In this document: positions 28,673 through 29,930 of the stretch, in pieces
How the letters are laid out: each line of letters starts with the position of its first letter
How positions within the stretch are numbered: position 1 is the first letter of the stretch
IMG/VR virus record: IMGVR_UViG_3300032056_000005
Span: 1-29,930 of that record
Source: a virus
Reading direction: 5' to 3' (one strand)
DNA length: 29,930 nucleotides
Notes under the pieces: generated by a model
Told to the model about the DNA's origin: nothing
Databases searched by the model: none
The model's input: only the letters and a program-made list of their open reading frames with translations
Made by a program: the position numbers and the translations under genes

Positions 28673-28960
28673 ATGCGTACACTGGCCAGAGCAGTGAGTT
28701 ATCCGGCTGAAGTAGCGTTGTCAGAAGGCGACGGGTTGTACTACTTCACCGCCGCCTACGAAGACACAATCCTCAGCGATACCGCAGGAACTATTACCGA
28801 AGCCGCCGAGGAAATCGTTCGATTTCTAACCTTCTGGGCAGCGCAGAAAGGTCACTCGTTCGGGGTTGTTCGAGATATTGCGGAAACGCTGGCCGTTGTG
28901 GTTGCGAACGAAACCGGCCAGCATCCGAGGGTGATATACCGTAAGTTAGTCAATCTTTAG
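28673..28960 (+). CDS. Unknown 95-aa protein
   Basis: No family recognised. A basic start (MRTLARAVSYP), strands around GLYYFTAAYEDTI, then long helices (ITEAAEEIVRFLTFWAAQKG and DIAETLAVVVANE). GGAGG lies 7 bases before ATG in the string ggagggttgtATG, which is repeated before the gene at 28989. Confidence 0.72.
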   Translation: MRTLARAVSYPAEVALSEGDGLYYFTAAYEDTILSDTAGTITEAAEEIVRFLTFWAAQKGHSFGVVRDIAETLAVVVANETGQHPRVIYRKLVNL

Positions 28961-28988
28961 GAGGTTCATAGCGCTGTCGGAGGGTTGT

Positions 28989-29243
28989 ATGAAGATTGCA
29001 CCGGAATGGCAACAGAAAAATTACGGATACCGGATTATCTTCTATCCGCGATACAGTATCGAACTCTATCGCGGCGAAGACGGCTGGCTATCCGCATTCG
29101 TTGATAAGCCGATTGTCTACGATACCGACCTTGCGCTTCCGTTCCGCGACGCGCTCCGGCGCGTTCTGGAGTTTGCGCGGGGTTGGGGAATTAGTGAAGA
29201 GGATATTAGGACCGTTGAACAGACGGCGCCGGTAGAAGCGTAG
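28989..29243 (+). CDS. Unknown 84-aa protein
   Basis: No family recognised. Aromatic strand-rich start (YGYRIIFYPRYSIELYRGED, W at 33), then LPFRDALRRVLEFARGWG helix and an acidic end. The strand-strand-W-turn-helix plan is shared with the 66-, 72- and 83-aa products, so these may be distant members of one small fold. Confidence 0.72.
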   Translation: MKIAPEWQQKNYGYRIIFYPRYSIELYRGEDGWLSAFVDKPIVYDTDLALPFRDALRRVLEFARGWGISEEDIRTVEQTAPVEA

Positions 29244-29251
29244 GAAGTCGT

Positions 29252-29503
29252 ATGTGGTACAAAGACAAAGCGAATTGGCGCGGTAATCTCGGTAATTGCG
29301 TTGTGGTGCTGATCCCTCGCAACAGCGGCTGGTATTACCGCTTTGAAGGGATCGAAAACGGGCGGAAGTGGGTAACAACGGATGAAGGCCCGTACCGCTC
29401 GGCCTATCTTGCCGGTCTGTACGCTGTTGAAGAGGCCAAACTGTACGACGTTGACCGGCGGATGATTAACCAGTTGTCAACAACGCTGGCCGAATTGGTG
29501 TGA
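29252..29503 (+). CDS. Unknown 83-aa protein
   Basis: No family recognised. Strands NCVVVLIPRNSGWYYRFEG, a WVTTDEGPYRSAY turn and a helix (LAGLYAVEEAKLYD). The turn resembles WETDNNGPFPTRRE in the 72-aa product. GGAAG precedes ATG. Its TGA overlaps the next GTG start. Confidence 0.72.
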   Translation: MWYKDKANWRGNLGNCVVVLIPRNSGWYYRFEGIENGRKWVTTDEGPYRSAYLAGLYAVEEAKLYDVDRRMINQLSTTLAELV

Positions 29504-29802
29504 CAATTGCCACAATTCCGATTGAACTCTATCATCTGTCGGAAGCCGTCTTCTGCTTAATCGAACCGAAAGAAGACGGCTTTCGGTGCTGGATCGAATA
29601 CTTCACCGACGGCGAGCACTACCGCTCGCAGCCGGTAACGATCACCGGAGATCGGAGCGCGGTTGACGGGTATCTACAAGCGCTGGTCGAGTTCGGCGAG
29701 CTTTCCTTCACCGTCTACCGCCCGCCGGTGTTTGTTCGCGAAACTCGCCTACGTTTGGCCGAGCTTCTCAGACCTAAGACCGATTTTGTATCGGCACTTT
29801 GA
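29500..29802 (+). CDS. Unknown 100-aa protein
   Basis: No family recognised. Begins GTG in a GTGA overlap, so it is likely translated by coupling. Contains strands (AVFCLIEPKEDGFRCWIEYF), a helix (SAVDGYLQALVEFG) and a basic helix near the end. The stop codon lies in the two-copy element that also follows the nuclease-like gene, and both genes end in S-x-L or SL before TGA. Confidence 0.7.
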   Translation: MTIATIPIELYHLSEAVFCLIEPKEDGFRCWIEYFTDGEHYRSQPVTITGDRSAVDGYLQALVEFGELSFTVYRPPVFVRETRLRLAELLRPKTDFVSAL

Positions 29803-29813
29803 GTTTTTTTTTT
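29780..29813 (+). terminator. Possible weak terminator at the end of the small-gene operon
   Basis: CCGAT-tttgt-ATCGG is a 5-bp stem, followed 9 bases later by ten T residues. The stem is short and separated from the T tract, so termination is uncertain; the T tract may instead be an upstream promoter element. Confidence 0.35.
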
Positions 29814-29844
29814 GGCAGTAAACCGTCTGTATATATATGGAGGG
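29795..29844 (+). promoter_or_regulatory. Two-copy upstream element before the first gene
   Basis: CACTTTGAGTT, a T-rich stretch, TTTGGCA, and AAACCGTCTGTATATATATGGAGGG. It matches 3891-3936 apart from a longer T run and small changes around GGCA. It precedes the membrane-protein/replication block across the circle junction. Confidence 0.55.
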
Positions 29845-29930
29845 ATATTCTATGAGCAGAGTAATTGCAATTGCAGCAGTACTTCTTCTCTCAATTCCGT
29901 CGGCAATGGGCGTTCAGGCGGCCCTAACAC
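29804..29930. repeat. Right copy of 127-bp terminal direct repeat
   Basis: Identical to bases 1-127. The gene fragment beginning at ATG 29852 is the start of the membrane-protein gene already listed at 49 and is not a separate gene. Confidence 0.95.

Noticed and set aside
29852-29930. A truncated second copy of the first gene at the right end
   Set aside because: It is the terminal overlap of the assembly and not a duplication.

Overview
The window looks like one complete genome of a small tailed bacteriophage (siphovirus type). The first 127 bases are repeated exactly as the last 127, so the sequence closes into a circle, or a circularly permuted/terminally redundant molecule, of 29,803 bp. 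Nearly all genes point right. They are tightly packed with ATGA/GTGA stop-start overlaps, carry strong GGAGG-type ribosome binding sites, and use consensus sigma70-type promoters (TTGACA-N17-TATACT). The host is a bacterium that I cannot name. No integrase, repressor, partition gene, tRNA or CRISPR array is visible.

Layout. (1) 49-3898: a small membrane protein, a 967-aa primase-polymerase/superfamily 2 helicase and a small PD-(D/E)XK-like protein. (2) 3942-9462: packaging and head genes: possible small terminase, large terminase, a DNA methyltransferase, portal, scaffold, P22-like coat protein and connector. (3) 9703-13379: head-tail joining and tail genes, including two related tail-tube-like proteins, a MuF/minor-capsid protein and a lambda G/GT-like tail chaperone with a -1 frameshift on GGGAAAA. 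(4) 13376-18024: tape measure, distal tail protein, baseplate-type protein and a fibre with an S74 self-cleaving chaperone. (5) 17991-18987: lysis: holin-like protein, a 35-aa membrane peptide and a glucosaminidase-like lysin. (6) 19117-21468: short, individually promoted genes of unknown function, one on the minus strand. (7) 21534-25898: family A DNA polymerase, Cas4-like nuclease, SSB-like protein, a resolvase-like nuclease and two small proteins. (8) 25895-27695: a multi-span membrane protein and an FtsK/TraB-like ATPase. (9) 27881-29802: a run of small unknown proteins, including a tandem paralogue with a broken start.

The most unusual feature is a dispersed composite regulatory element of about 64 bp, present 11 times. 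It has 15-bp inverted arms (TGTCACAGGAGTTCT / AGAACTCCTGTGACA) around an asymmetric AT-rich core. In ten copies there is also an upstream 14-bp site of form GTTGC-N4-GNAAC, always or nearly always 16 bp from the left arm. The left arm supplies a -35-like TTGTCA and the core a -10-like TATTAT, so it reads as a promoter wrapped in operator sites. Two copies lie inside reading frames and are translated. A second family of promoters (CCCTCTTGACA-N17-TATACT) controls the small early-looking genes, and a third two-copy element precedes the replication and packaging blocks. Together these suggest a three-tier transcription programme whose regulator is not recognisable in the genome.
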